From: Kribbella catacumbae DSM 19601
Lineage (GTDB): Bacteria; Actinomycetota; Actinomycetes; Propionibacteriales; Kribbellaceae
Length of the DNA stretch: 64,000 nt
Direction: 5' to 3'
NCBI RefSeq assembly: GCF_000372465.1
Contig: NZ_AQUZ01000018.1
Span: forward strand, 1 to 64,000
Under the pieces are notes generated by a model that was given only the letters and a program-made list of their open reading frames with translations, made no database searches and had not been told where the DNA came from. Shown here in pieces: positions 53,226 to 61,579 of this stretch (its first letter is position 1; each line of letters begins with the position of its first letter). Position numbers and translations under genes: made by a program.

Positions 53226-53349
53226 CCCGACGTGCCAAACCCACCACTGGTGGGCTCGGACACCAAGCGGTGGCCTCGGACACGGCACACCTTGTCCGAG
53301 GCCGCTGTTCTGGGTGCGAGCCCACCAGTTGTGGGTTCGGCACGTCGGG
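53226..53349. repeat. 124-bp imperfect inverted repeat
   Basis: Outer arms CCCGACGTGCC/GGCACGTCGGG, then ACCCACCACTGGTGGGCTCG against CGAGCCCACCAGTTGTGGGT, then CCTCGGACA/TGTCCGAGG around a small centre. Nearly the whole segment can fold into one hairpin. It may be a bidirectional terminator or a miniature palindromic mobile element. Confidence 0.7.
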
Positions 53350-53492
53350 CGGTCGTAGTACCGGATCTGGGGTAGTTGTCCACAGGGTGGGGGCGGTGGT
53401 CGTGTTCTGTCCGGGGGATAGGGAAGGATGTGCGATGCGGCGAGCGGGGCAGAATGCTCGTCTGTCATCGGATGTAGAGGGGATGCGGGACA

Positions 53493-56018
53493 GTGGCATT
53501 GCAGTCGGTCGAGCAGAGGATCGCTGACGAACTGGAAGTCGGCGTGGGCCAGGTCCGGGCAGCCGTCGGGCTGCTGGACGAGGGCTCGACGGTGCCGTTC
53601 ATCGCGCGGTACCGCAAAGAGGTCACCGGTGAGCTCGACGACGCGCAACTGCGCACCCTCGAGGAACGCCTGCGGTACCTGCGCGAGCTCGAGGAGCGCC
53701 GGCAGACCGTGCTCGAGTCGATCGAGAGCCAGGGCAAGCTCGACGATGCGCTGAAGGCGTCGATCCTGGCGGCCGAGACGAAGTCGCGGCTGGAGGACAT
53801 CTACCTGCCGTTCAAGCCGAAGCGCCGGACCAAGGCGATGATCGCCCGCGAGGCCGGGCTGGAGCCACTCGCGGACGGACTGCTGTCCGACCCGAGCGTG
53901 CCACCGCTGGCGGCGGCAGCGGTATTCGTGAACGACCAGGTGGCCGATCCGCAGGCCGCTCTCGATGGCGCCCGGGCGATCCTGGTCGAGCGGTTCGCGG
54001 AGGACGCCGACCTGATCGGCGAACTACGCGAGCGGCTGTGGACCCGCGGCCGGCTGGCGTCGAAGGTGCGCGAGGGCAAGGAGACCGACGGCGCGAAGTT
54101 CTCGGACTACTTCGACTTCGACGAGCCGTTCACCAAGATGCCGTCGCACCGGATCCTGGCGATGTTCCGCGGCGAGAAGGAGGACGTCCTCTCGCTGACC
54201 GTCGAGTCCGAGCCGGCCGGCGTCGAAGCGGCCGAAGGCCCCACGGAGTACGAGGCGACCATCGCCCGCAAGGTCGGCGTGGAGAACAAGGGCCGTCCGG
54301 CCGACCAGTGGCTGGTCGAGACGGTGCGCTGGGCCTGGCGGACGAAGGTCCTCGTCCATCTCGGCATCGACCTGCGGACCCGGCTGCGGCAGACCGCCGA
54401 GGACGAGGCGGTCCGCGTCTTCGCGGCGAACCTGCGCGACCTGCTGCTCGCGGCACCCGCGGGGACGCGCGCGACGATGGGGCTCGACCCGGGCTTCCGC
54501 ACCGGCGTGAAGGTCGCCGTCGTCGACGCGACCGGGAAGGTCGTGTCGACCGGGGTGATCTACCCGCACGTCCCGCAGAACCAGTGGGACCGCTCGATCG
54601 CCACCCTGGCCGCGCTCGCCGCCGCACACAAGGTCGACTTGATTGCCATCGGCAACGGTACGGCGTCGCGCGAGACGGACAAGCTGGCCGCCGAGCTGAT
54701 CGCCAAGCACCCGGAGCTGAAGCTGACCAAGGCGGTCGTGTCGGAGGCGGGCGCGTCGGTGTACTCCGCATCCGCCTTCGCGTCGGCCGAGCTGCCCGGG
54801 ATGGACGTCTCGCTGCGTGGCGCGGTGTCGATCGCAAGGCGGCTGCAGGACCCGCTCGCCGAACTGGTGAAGATCGACCCGAAGTCGATCGGCGTCGGTC
54901 AGTACCAGCACGACCTCCCGGAGAACTCGTTGTCGCGGTCCCTGGACGCGGTGGTCGAGGACTGTGTGAACGCGGTCGGCGTCGACCTCAACACCGCCTC
55001 CGCGCCGCTGCTGACCCGGGTCTCCGGGATCACCCAAGGGCTCGCCGACAACATCGTCATCTACCGCGACCAGAACGGCCCGTTCAAGTCGCGGACCGCG
55101 CTGAAGGAGGTGCCGCGACTCGGCCCGAAGGCGTTCGAGCAGGCGGCCGGCTTCCTCCGGATCCCCGACGGCGCTGACCCGCTGGACTCCTCCAGCGTGC
55201 ACCCGGAGGCATACCCGGTGGTGCGCCGGATGCTCGACTCGACCGGCAGCGAACTGAAGTCGCTGATCGGTTCGCCGATGCTGAAGTCGCTCAAGGCGGC
55301 GGACTTCGTCGACGACATGTTCGGTCTGCCGACGGTGACCGACATCCTGGCCGAACTGGAGAAGCCGGGTCGCGACCCACGCCCGGCCTTCAAGACCGCG
55401 ACCTTCGCCGAGGGCGTCGACAAGATCGGCGACCTGAAGCCCGGGATGCGGCTGGAGGGCCAGGTCACCAACGTGGCAGCCTTCGGCGCGTTCATCGACA
55501 TCGGCGTACACCAGGACGGCCTTGCGCACGTGTCGGCGCTGTCCAAGAACTACGTCAAGGACCCCCGTGAGGTGGTCAAGCCCGGCGACATCGTCAAGGT
55601 CAAGGTCCTCGAGGTCGACATCCCGCGTCAGCGCATCTCCCTGACCCTGCGCCTGGACGACGAGGTCGGCGCCCCGACCTCAGGCGGTCGCCCCGGCGAA
55701 GGCCGCTCAGCCCGCACCGGCGAAAACCGCGGCACCGGCCGCGGCGGTGCCGGTGGTAGCGGTGGCGGCGGTCGCGGTCCGGGTGGACCTGGCGGCGCTG
55801 GTGGTAGCGGTCGCGGACCGGCTGGCGGTCAGGGTGGTGGCGGTCAAGGACGTGGGTCTGGTGGCGGCCAGGGTCGTGGTGGTCAGGGTGGCGGCCAGGG
55901 TCGCGGTGGTCAGGGCGGCCGTCAGGGCGGCGGCAACTCGCAGCCCGCCAAGGAAACCCCCATGGACGAAGGCTCCCTCGCCGACGCCTTCCGCAAGGCA
56001 GGCTTCACCGTCCGCTGA
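53493..56018 (+). CDS. tex: Tex-family RNA-binding S1 protein
   Basis: An 841-residue transcription accessory protein. Tex N-terminal region (STVPFIARYRKEVTG), YqgF/RNase H-like fold (GLDPGFRTGVKVAVVDATG near 330), helix-hairpin-helix (DLNTASAPLLTRVSGI near 500) and an S1 domain (GQVTNVAAFGAFIDIGV near 650). After about 725 a Gly/Arg RGG-type tail (GRGGQGGGQGRGGQGG) is added before a short conserved end (SLADAFRKAGFTVR). The start is GTG at 53493. The RGG tail is longer than in Gram-negative Tex and should add RNA affinity. Confidence 0.94.
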   Translation: MALQSVEQRIADELEVGVGQVRAAVGLLDEGSTVPFIARYRKEVTGELDDAQLRTLEERLRYLRELEERRQTVLESIESQGKLDDALKASILAAETKSRLEDIYLPFKPKRRTKAMIAREAGLEPLADGLLSDPSVPPLAAAAVFVNDQVADPQAALDGARAILVERFAEDADLIGELRERLWTRGRLASKVREGKETDGAKFSDYFDFDEPFTKMPSHRILAMFRGEKEDVLSLTVESEPAGVEAAEGPTEYEATIARKVGVENKGRPADQWLVETVRWAWRTKVLVHLGIDLRTRLRQTAEDEAVRVFAANLRDLLLAAPAGTRATMGLDPGFRTGVKVAVVDATGKVVSTGVIYPHVPQNQWDRSIATLAALAAAHKVDLIAIGNGTASRETDKLAAELIAKHPELKLTKAVVSEAGASVYSASAFASAELPGMDVSLRGAVSIARRLQDPLAELVKIDPKSIGVGQYQHDLPENSLSRSLDAVVEDCVNAVGVDLNTASAPLLTRVSGITQGLADNIVIYRDQNGPFKSRTALKEVPRLGPKAFEQAAGFLRIPDGADPLDSSSVHPEAYPVVRRMLDSTGSELKSLIGSPMLKSLKAADFVDDMFGLPTVTDILAELEKPGRDPRPAFKTATFAEGVDKIGDLKPGMRLEGQVTNVAAFGAFIDIGVHQDGLAHVSALSKNYVKDPREVVKPGDIVKVKVLEVDIPRQRISLTLRLDDEVGAPTSGGRPGEGRSARTGENRGTGRGGAGGSGGGGRGPGGPGGAGGSGRGPAGGQGGGGQGRGSGGGQGRGGQGGGQGRGGQGGRQGGGNSQPAKETPMDEGSLADAFRKAGFTVR

Positions 56019-56104
56019 CACCCCCCGAACAGACAACCGGTCGGCGCCCACTGGGCTTGCCGGCCGGTTGTCTGTTGTCAGGTGGTTGGCCGTTGGCCGT
56101 TGGT

Positions 56105-56310
56105 TTGGCTGATGCCAGCCGACTTGGCTGATGCCGGGCGGCTTGGCTGATGCCGGGCGATTTGACTATCGCCGGGGCAGCATGGCTGATGCCGAGCGGC
56201 TTGGCTGATGCCGAGCGATTTGGCTATCGCCGGGGCAGCATGGCTGATGCCGGGCGGTTGGCTGATGCCGGCGGCTTGGCTGTTGGTGGGTGGTTTGGCT
56301 GTTGGTGGGG
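56105..56310. repeat. Tandem GGCTTGGCTGATGCCG repeats
   Basis: About ten degenerate units of TTGGCTGATGCCGGGC(G). A higher-order unit with TATCGCCGGGGCAGCATGGC appears twice. It is non-coding between tex and the VOC gene. Slipped-strand expansion is likely. Confidence 0.75.
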
Positions 56311-56331
56311 GTGGGTGATTTTCTGGCGGAT

Positions 56332-56733
56332 ATGCATCTTGAGCAGTTCGCGTTGATCGTCGACGACTACGACGCCGGCATCGAGTTCTTCGTCGAGGTA
56401 CTGGGTTTCGAGCTGGTCGAGGACTCGCCGTCTCTGACCAACGATGGGCGCCCGAAGCGATGGGTGGTCGTCCGGCCGCCGGGAGCTACCACCGCGTTGC
56501 TGCTTGCTCAGGCTGATGGGGAGCGGCAGGCGCGGGCGGTCGGGGATCAGTTCGCCGGGCGGGTGGGGTTGTTTCTGCGAGTCGACGACTTCCAGGCCAG
56601 CTATCAGCGGATGCGCGACAAGGGAGTTCAGTTCGTCACCGAACCACGGCACGAGCCGTACGGGCAGGTGGCTGTCTTCATCGACATCGCCGGCAATCGC
56701 TGGGACTTGCTCGGCCCCAAACCAGAGAGCTGA
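56332..56733 (+). CDS. VOC-family (glyoxalase/bleomycin-resistance fold) protein
   Basis: A 133-residue vicinal-oxygen-chelate fold protein with two beta-alpha-beta-beta-beta modules: HLEQFALIVDDYDAGIEFFV, VGLFLRVDDFQASYQRM, and metal ligands in VFIDIAGNRWDLLGP. It could be a small lyase or binding protein. ATG 56332 with GGCGGA upstream; the repeat tract lies directly before it. Confidence 0.85.
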   Translation: MHLEQFALIVDDYDAGIEFFVEVLGFELVEDSPSLTNDGRPKRWVVVRPPGATTALLLAQADGERQARAVGDQFAGRVGLFLRVDDFQASYQRMRDKGVQFVTEPRHEPYGQVAVFIDIAGNRWDLLGPKPES

Positions 56734-56781
56734 ACGCATCACCGCGGCGGTGGCGCTGGGCCGACTGGCCAAAGATCCGTG

Positions 56782-57174
56782 TTACCGGGCCGGGTCGGCG
56801 TCGTAGTCGTGTCGGGCTGCGTCGACCTTGGGGAGGTTGGTGGTGGCCCAGTCGGCGAGATTTGCGAAGAGTGGGCCGAGGGTGCGGCCGAGTTCGGTGA
56901 TCTCGTACTCGACCCGGGGCGGGACTTCCGGGTAGTAGGTGCGCAGGATCATGCCGTCGCGTTCGAGTTGACGCAGCCGCTGGGTCAGCACCTTCGGCGT
57001 GATCGCGGTGATCCGGCGTTCCAGCTCAACGAACCGTTGGCGACCGTGCATGTTGAGGGTCCACAGAATCGGTGTCGTCCACCGGCTGAAGACGATGTCG
57101 ACAACGGGGGCGATCGGACAGGCCTCTGCGGGGTCGGTCGATGGGACTGCCGTCCAGGTCGCCTTGCCGGTCAC
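56782..57174 (-). CDS. HxlR-family regulator
   Basis: A 130-residue winged-helix regulator: CPIAPVVDIVFSRWTTPILW, RFVELERRITAITPKVLTQR, LERDGMILRTYYPEVPPRVE. The start is GTG 57174 with AAGGAG upstream. It is divergent from the NmrA-like reductase and has an obvious palindrome between, so the pair forms a regulated unit, often sensing electrophiles or quinones. Confidence 0.9.
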   Translation of the reverse strand: MTGKATWTAVPSTDPAEACPIAPVVDIVFSRWTTPILWTLNMHGRQRFVELERRITAITPKVLTQRLRQLERDGMILRTYYPEVPPRVEYEITELGRTLGPLFANLADWATTNLPKVDAARHDYDADPAR

Positions 57175-57203
57175 ACGGACTCCTTATGGGTAGTCACTTT
57201 CCT

Positions 57204-57215
57204 GTAGGTACCTAC
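57204..57215. promoter_or_regulatory. HxlR operator
   Basis: Perfect 12-bp palindrome GTAGGTACCTAC, 29 bp upstream of hxlR and 65 bp upstream of the reductase gene. Confidence 0.75.
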
Positions 57216-57280
57216 TATACCGGCGGTGTTAGCTTCGCCGGGTCAGCAGCAACCACGGTGAAATGACACTGGAGAAATTC

Positions 57281-58126
57281 ATGATCGTAGTGACGGGAGC
57301 GACCGGCAATGTTGGCCGACCGCTGGTACAGGCCCTCGCGGCGGCTGGCGGGCAGGTGACGGCGGTGTCCCGACGGGTCTCGGACGCGGTGCTGCCGGAA
57401 GGCGTGCGATACCTGCAGGCAGACCTGACCGCGCCGGAGAGTCTTCGGCCAGTTCTGGATGGCGCTGACGCGCTGTTCCTCCACGACGGCGGTCCTAGTG
57501 CTCACCTGCTGAGCCCACAGGACATCGTCGATGTCGCGAAAGTCAGCGGAGTCCGCCGCATCGTCTTGCTGTCCTCCATCGGAGTGGTCACCCGACCCGA
57601 GTCGGAATCCCATGGAGGCATGGGGCGGGCCATCGAGGATGCTGTCCGGCAATCAGACCTGGACTGGACGATCCTGCGACCTGGTGGCTTCAACTCCAAC
57701 GCGTACGCCTGGATCGAGACGGTCCGTACCCAACGGACTGTCGCTGCGCCATTTGGCGAGGTCGGCATTCCCACCATCGACCCGGCCGACATCGCTGAGG
57801 TGGCTGCGGCCGCCCTGCGCGACAACGGTCATGCTGGGCAGGTCTACGAGTTGACCGGGCCTGCCCTCTCCACGCCGCGGCAACGAGCCGAGGCGATCGG
57901 CGACGCGCTCGGCGAACCGATCCGGTTCATCGAGCAGACACGGGACGAGGCCCGGACGCAGATGGTGCAGTTCATGCCCGAGGTCGTCGTCGACACGACT
58001 CTCGATGTCCTCGGCGAGCCCACCCCCGCCGAACTGCGGATCAGCCCCGACGTCGAACAGGTTATCGGCCGCGCACCCCACACCTTCGCCGACTGGGCGA
58101 TCCGAAACATCGCGGCCTTCAAGTAG
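57281..58126 (+). CDS. NmrA-like NAD(P)H-binding oxidoreductase
   Basis: A 281-residue atypical short-chain dehydrogenase. N-terminal Rossmann motif VVTGATGNVGRPLV, RYLQADLTAPESL, RIVLLSSIGVV, LDWTILRPGGF and ADIAEVAAAAL. It resembles quinone oxidoreductase-2/NmrA-type proteins. ATG 57281 with GGAG upstream. Paired with the divergent HxlR regulator. Confidence 0.9.
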   Translation: MIVVTGATGNVGRPLVQALAAAGGQVTAVSRRVSDAVLPEGVRYLQADLTAPESLRPVLDGADALFLHDGGPSAHLLSPQDIVDVAKVSGVRRIVLLSSIGVVTRPESESHGGMGRAIEDAVRQSDLDWTILRPGGFNSNAYAWIETVRTQRTVAAPFGEVGIPTIDPADIAEVAAAALRDNGHAGQVYELTGPALSTPRQRAEAIGDALGEPIRFIEQTRDEARTQMVQFMPEVVVDTTLDVLGEPTPAELRISPDVEQVIGRAPHTFADWAIRNIAAFK

Positions 58127-58160
58127 CCGACCACCCGCCGTACCGGCCAAAGCGGTCCTC

Positions 58161-58338
58161 GAAGGGGTTAACTCCTCCAGGAAGGGTTCGCCCCTTTGTC
58201 TAGCAGGGAGCGAACCCCACGAACCGGGGTTGAGCACACCGCATGCACGGTCGGCGGGTGCTTGGGCTTACCCGTACTCCGGAGGGGTTCGCTCCTCGGC
58301 GCGGGGTTCGCCCCTTGCTCTACCAGGGGGTGAAGCCC
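58161..58338. repeat. Two 58-bp repeats of hairpin-rich sequence
   Basis: Copies at 58161-58218 and 58281-58338 share the pattern GGGTTCGCCCCTT, CTCTACCAGGG and (G)AACCCC/AAGCCC and fold into stem-loops. The 349-bp gap 58127-58475 contains no gene. Confidence 0.6.
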
Positions 58339-58475
58339 GCCAGGAGGGGCGGAGCCCACCGATTGGTCGCTGGAAGCCGGTGGCCGTCGGGCCAGCGTGC
58401 GCCGGGGCGTCCGCTACGGCGCCGGGCGGTCCATGTTGGCGGTCTGGCGCTCGTCTTGGCGGATCGGGTTTGGGG

Positions 58476-58682
58476 TTAGTCCGCTAGGTCGTAGCCTGCT
58501 TCTTCGATTGCTGCTTGTAGTTGCGGTAGGCCGAGATCCTGGTCGCTGGTTATCGTGACGGTGCCGGTTGGTAGGTCGACGGTGACTGCTGTCGCGCCGG
58601 GGAGGTGCTCGAGTTCCTCGGTTACGAAGTTCACGCAATGGGCGCAGGTCATCCCGAGTACGCGCAGCTCGCGGCTCGTCAT
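58476..58682 (-). CDS. Heavy-metal-associated (HMA) copper-chaperone-like protein
   Basis: A 68-residue ferredoxin-like metal carrier with the CxxC site GMTCAHC near residue 13, like CopZ. It overlaps the NTF2-like gene by 4 bp (ATGA). No copper ATPase gene is nearby, so the partner is elsewhere. Confidence 0.9.
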   Translation of the reverse strand: MTSRELRVLGMTCAHCVNFVTEELEHLPGATAVTVDLPTGTVTITSDQDLGLPQLQAAIEEAGYDLAD

Positions 58683-59101
58683 TGTGGTGCTGCTTCCGTC
58701 GTCTGTGGGGTGACGTCTTGCGGCGTCTGTGGGGTGACGTCGCGGGTCAGTTGGGTGGCCCGGCGGAGCCGGCCGTCCGGGGCGAACTCTGCGAAGAGGT
58801 GGACCTCGGTGGAGAGCATCCGTCCCTTTCGCAGTTGGGCGTGGATGGTGAAGCGGGCTGCGAGTTGCTCCTGCTCCCGCACCGCCTCGTGCACCTCATA
58901 GCGCCAGCTGACCAGGTTCTTGCGGACCGGGCGCAGATGAGCGATCAGCTTGTCGCGGTCGATCTCGATGCCGTCCGCGATCTGGACGGCCTCGGCGGCG
59001 TAGTACCGGTCGACCACTTCGGCGGGATCGGCCGCCGTCAGTACCTCGCTGGTGAACGAGTTGTAGAACTCTTCGACGAACTTCTCGGCTATCCGGGTCA
59101 T
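58679..59101 (-). CDS. NTF2-like/SnoaL-type protein
   Basis: A 140-residue cone-fold protein (EEFYNSFTSEVLTAADPAEV, DRYYAAEAVQIADG). The end has repeated TPQTP units (DVTPQTPQDVTPQTTEAAPQ), a tail unusual for the family. GGGAGG precedes the ATG. Divergent from a tetR gene with a palindrome between, so it and the chaperone are the likely targets. Confidence 0.78.
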   Translation of the reverse strand: MTRIAEKFVEEFYNSFTSEVLTAADPAEVVDRYYAAEAVQIADGIEIDRDKLIAHLRPVRKNLVSWRYEVHEAVREQEQLAARFTIHAQLRKGRMLSTEVHLFAEFAPDGRLRRATQLTRDVTPQTPQDVTPQTTEAAPQ

Positions 59102-59112
59102 CGGCCCTCCCA

Positions 59113-59141
59113 GTTATCTCTTACAGTCCGTCAAAGATAAC
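59113..59141. promoter_or_regulatory. TetR operator
   Basis: Inverted repeat GTTATCT (59113-59119)/AGATAAC (59135-59141), 15-bp spacer. Confidence 0.65.
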
Positions 59142-59163
59142 GAGAGGCGCTAACCTTGACAAG

Positions 59164-59733
59164 GTGACAGAGATCAAGCAGGTGGATGGTCAGCCGGTAC
59201 GCCGGCGGCGGGCGGATGCCGATCGCAGCCGGGCGGCGACCCTGGCTGCAGCGATCTCGGTCCTGGGTGAGAGTCCGGAGGCGAGCGTCGAGAGCATCGC
59301 GGCGGCCGCCGGCGTCACCCGGCAGACCGTTTACGCACACTTTCCATCGCGGGACGCGTTGCTGGTCGCGGTTGCCGATCAGCTCACGGGCGAACTGCTG
59401 GCGGAGTACGGCCGGCTGGATCTTGAGAGCGGTACGGCCATGGATGCGCTGCTTCTCCTGATCGACACCGGCCGGCGATTCTCCGAGCAGCATCCAGTGC
59501 GGCTCTACCCGGCCGCCGCGACCGGCGACGACCAGCGCCACCAACCGATCAACGAGTTACTGACCAAGACCATCCGTCGCGGTCAGCGCACTGGCGAGTT
59601 CACCAAAGAACTCCCCGCCACTTGGCTGGCCAACGCCACGATCGCCTTGTCGCACGCCGCAGCCGACCTCCCAGCCCGCAAAGCGACCACCACCCTGCAC
59701 ACCACCCTCCGCCGCCTCCTGCTCGGGACCTGA
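59164..59733 (+). CDS. TetR-family regulator
   Basis: A 189-residue regulator: HTH ASVESIAAAAGVTRQTVYAH, FPSRDALLVAVADQL, and a C-terminal helical domain. The start is GTG 59164, 22 bp from the palindrome. Probably represses the divergent NTF2/HMA pair and itself. Confidence 0.9.
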   Translation: MTEIKQVDGQPVRRRRADADRSRAATLAAAISVLGESPEASVESIAAAAGVTRQTVYAHFPSRDALLVAVADQLTGELLAEYGRLDLESGTAMDALLLLIDTGRRFSEQHPVRLYPAAATGDDQRHQPINELLTKTIRRGQRTGEFTKELPATWLANATIALSHAAADLPARKATTTLHTTLRRLLLGT

Positions 59734-59960
59734 CCGGCCGGCGGCTGGGGCGTTGGGGCGGGAAACCGGTCGCTTGGGCGGGAGGGTCGCAGTACGTTGC
59801 CCGGGGAAGGCGGGGCCTCGGAGCGTTGAGCGGGCTGCCGGGATCAGCTAGCCGCTGGCTCCGGTTTGAGCGGGTCTTGTGGGGTCAGCAAGCCGCGGGC
59901 TCTGGTTGGGCGGGTTTTGTGGAGTCAGCAGGTCGCGGGCGGGGCGAGTGGAGGTGACTG

Positions 59961-60254
59961 GTGATGGGCGTGGTGGAGATCAGGGCGATGGGTGATGGGG
60001 ATCCGGCGGTGATCTCGGTGGCGTTCAGTGCGTTGGGGTGGCCTGGGCGGACGGTGGAGAGGTACGAGGGGTTGCTGGGGCAGCAGCGGCGGGGTGAGCG
60101 GGATGTGTTCGTGGCGACCGTGGATGCGTTGATGGACGCGGCCGAAGCGCGGGCTGCTGAGCGGTCGGCGATTGTGGGGCTCGGTGTGGGGCTGTACGCC
60201 GACTATGGGTCGGCGCAGCGGATGTACGCTCGTCGCGGTTATCTGCCCACCACG
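59961..60254 (+). pseudogene. GNAT acetyltransferase remnant with internal deletion
   Basis: GGAGGTGA and GTG at 59961 begin a GNAT-like frame: MGDGDPAVISVAFSALGWPG, GERDVFVAT, then directly LMDAAEARAAERSAIVGLGV and YARRGYLP. About 40 central residues, including the acetyl-CoA pyrophosphate loop, are missing. After YLP the frame runs into antisense of a permease remnant (60255 on). Confidence 0.65.
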
Positions 60255-60608
60255 AACACGAGCGGCACCACCGCGCCGTACACGCCGAACTGGGCGCGAT
60301 TCGAGATCATCTGCGGCAGGCCGAGCCGTGGGCCCTGCGCCGAGTGCAGCGCCATCACGATGCCGCCGAAGACATTGCGAGCAGCAGTCCGATGATTGCC
60401 CCCTGACTGGGGTGGTGGGGTGGGGTCAGAGATTGCACAGCGCGTCGGCGCCGAACACGACCGCGAGGGCGCCCGCGACGACCGCGGTTACGTGCATGTT
60501 CGCGCCGAACCACAGGGTGAACTGACTGATCGGGGTGCCGTGCCGTTCCGTATCCGGCACGACGTCGATGCTCCGTCGCTCTACGACCACCTTGTCCATG
60601 CCCTGCAT
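60255..60608 (-). pseudogene. NCS1 cytosine/purine permease remnant
   Basis: Minus-strand frames encode ERHGTPISQFTLWFGANMHV and, after a break near 60420, MALHSAQGPRLGLPQMIS with NRAQFGVYGAVVPLVF, both from the N-terminal quarter of nucleobase:cation symporters. The remaining nine or so helices are lost at 60255, where the acetyltransferase remnant begins. A frameshift/stop at DALCNL separates the two pieces. Confidence 0.65.
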
Positions 60609-60630
60609 GTTGCCGCCGACAACGAGTTCT

Positions 60631-61407
60631 CTACCGTAGATCCTCGAGGTGACCGCCGGGATCGCCGAGGTGGATGGCTGTTGCCTTGGGCTCGTAGCCG
60701 AGGCGGCGGTAGATGCGATCGGCGCCGTCGTCGCCAGGGGTCAGCCAGGCCAGCGTCGCGCCGCCGGTCTCGAAGGCCTGCTGTGTTGCGTACGCCGTTG
60801 CGATTGCGCCCAGGCCCTGTCGACGATGCGAGTGCAGCGTGCCGACTCCGGCGACCTCGGTCACGCCATCGGCGATCGCGGTCCATACAGCCGTAGCGAC
60901 CGGTACGCCATCCTGGCGGATCAGCACGCTGGCGCCGTTGGCGGGGTCGGGCTGGAAGGGGCTCGCCGCATCCTCGGTCTCGTACGCATCAGCGGCGACG
61001 GCGTTTGCCTCGACCTGCTCTTCGGGCGACGTGACGACCGAGGCGGTGACGCCTTCGGGAAGGTCAGGGAGCTTGAGGTCCGCGGGCTCGACCGCCAGCA
61101 AGGGCGGGCGCGAAACGATCGTCATACCCTCAGCCGCCAGGGCCTCCGCCAGGCCGGGATTGGCTTCCTCGACCAGCTCAGCATGCAGCCAGCGCCCTTC
61201 GGCGGCGAACGCCTTCCGGATCGTCTCCAGCGCCCAGGGCACTTCTTCTGGATCGAAAGGCGTTCCAGGGTCGGCGGCGACCGCGCCCGACAAGAACCAG
61301 ACCTCCTCGTCGTGCAGCAGTCCGACGAGCGGACCGGCCACGATCTGCCGGCGCGATCGGGTCAAACCCTGCAATTGAGCGGACGCGATCCGCGCAGCAA
61401 TCTCCAC
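60631..61407 (-). CDS. GNAT-family acetyltransferase
   Basis: A 258-residue protein whose C-terminal half is a GNAT domain: VAGVGTLHSHRRQGLGAIATAYA is motif A and YRRLGYEPKATAIHL the end. The N-terminal 120 residues may be a diverged second GNAT lobe. GTG 61407 is chosen; the 258-residue length fits. Confidence 0.85.
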   Translation of the reverse strand: MEIAARIASAQLQGLTRSRRQIVAGPLVGLLHDEEVWFLSGAVAADPGTPFDPEEVPWALETIRKAFAAEGRWLHAELVEEANPGLAEALAAEGMTIVSRPPLLAVEPADLKLPDLPEGVTASVVTSPEEQVEANAVAADAYETEDAASPFQPDPANGASVLIRQDGVPVATAVWTAIADGVTEVAGVGTLHSHRRQGLGAIATAYATQQAFETGGATLAWLTPGDDGADRIYRRLGYEPKATAIHLGDPGGHLEDLR

Positions 61408-61441
61408 CCACCCGACCCTAGCCCGAAGGCCAACTGGCTGC

Positions 61442-61579
61442 TCAGCTTTTGCCGGCCAGTAGCAGGAGATCCAGCAGGCGATCCAGATCGGCATCGGTCG
61501 GTGGTTCGCAGTACTGGCCGCGCCGGTGACGCTGTTCGCAGTACCGGGTCACCCGGCGAAGCTCAGCCGGATGAAGCAC
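61442..61579 (-). CDS. Small hypothetical protein (45 residues), uncertain
   Basis: A frame from GTG 61579 (HPAELRRVTRYCEQRHRRGQ, then LDRLLDLLLLAGKS) fills the gap between two genes and overlaps the upstream coding end by 17 bp. No convincing ribosome site. Weak. Confidence 0.25.
   Translation of the reverse strand: MLHPAELRRVTRYCEQRHRRGQYCEPPTDADLDRLLDLLLLAGKS

Noticed and set aside
54024..55529. 501-codon frame opposite tex
   Set aside because: Antisense shadow of the conserved Tex core; no family resemblance.
56105..56310. Possible CRISPR array
   Set aside because: Units are adjacent and degenerate with no unique spacers and no cas genes nearby.
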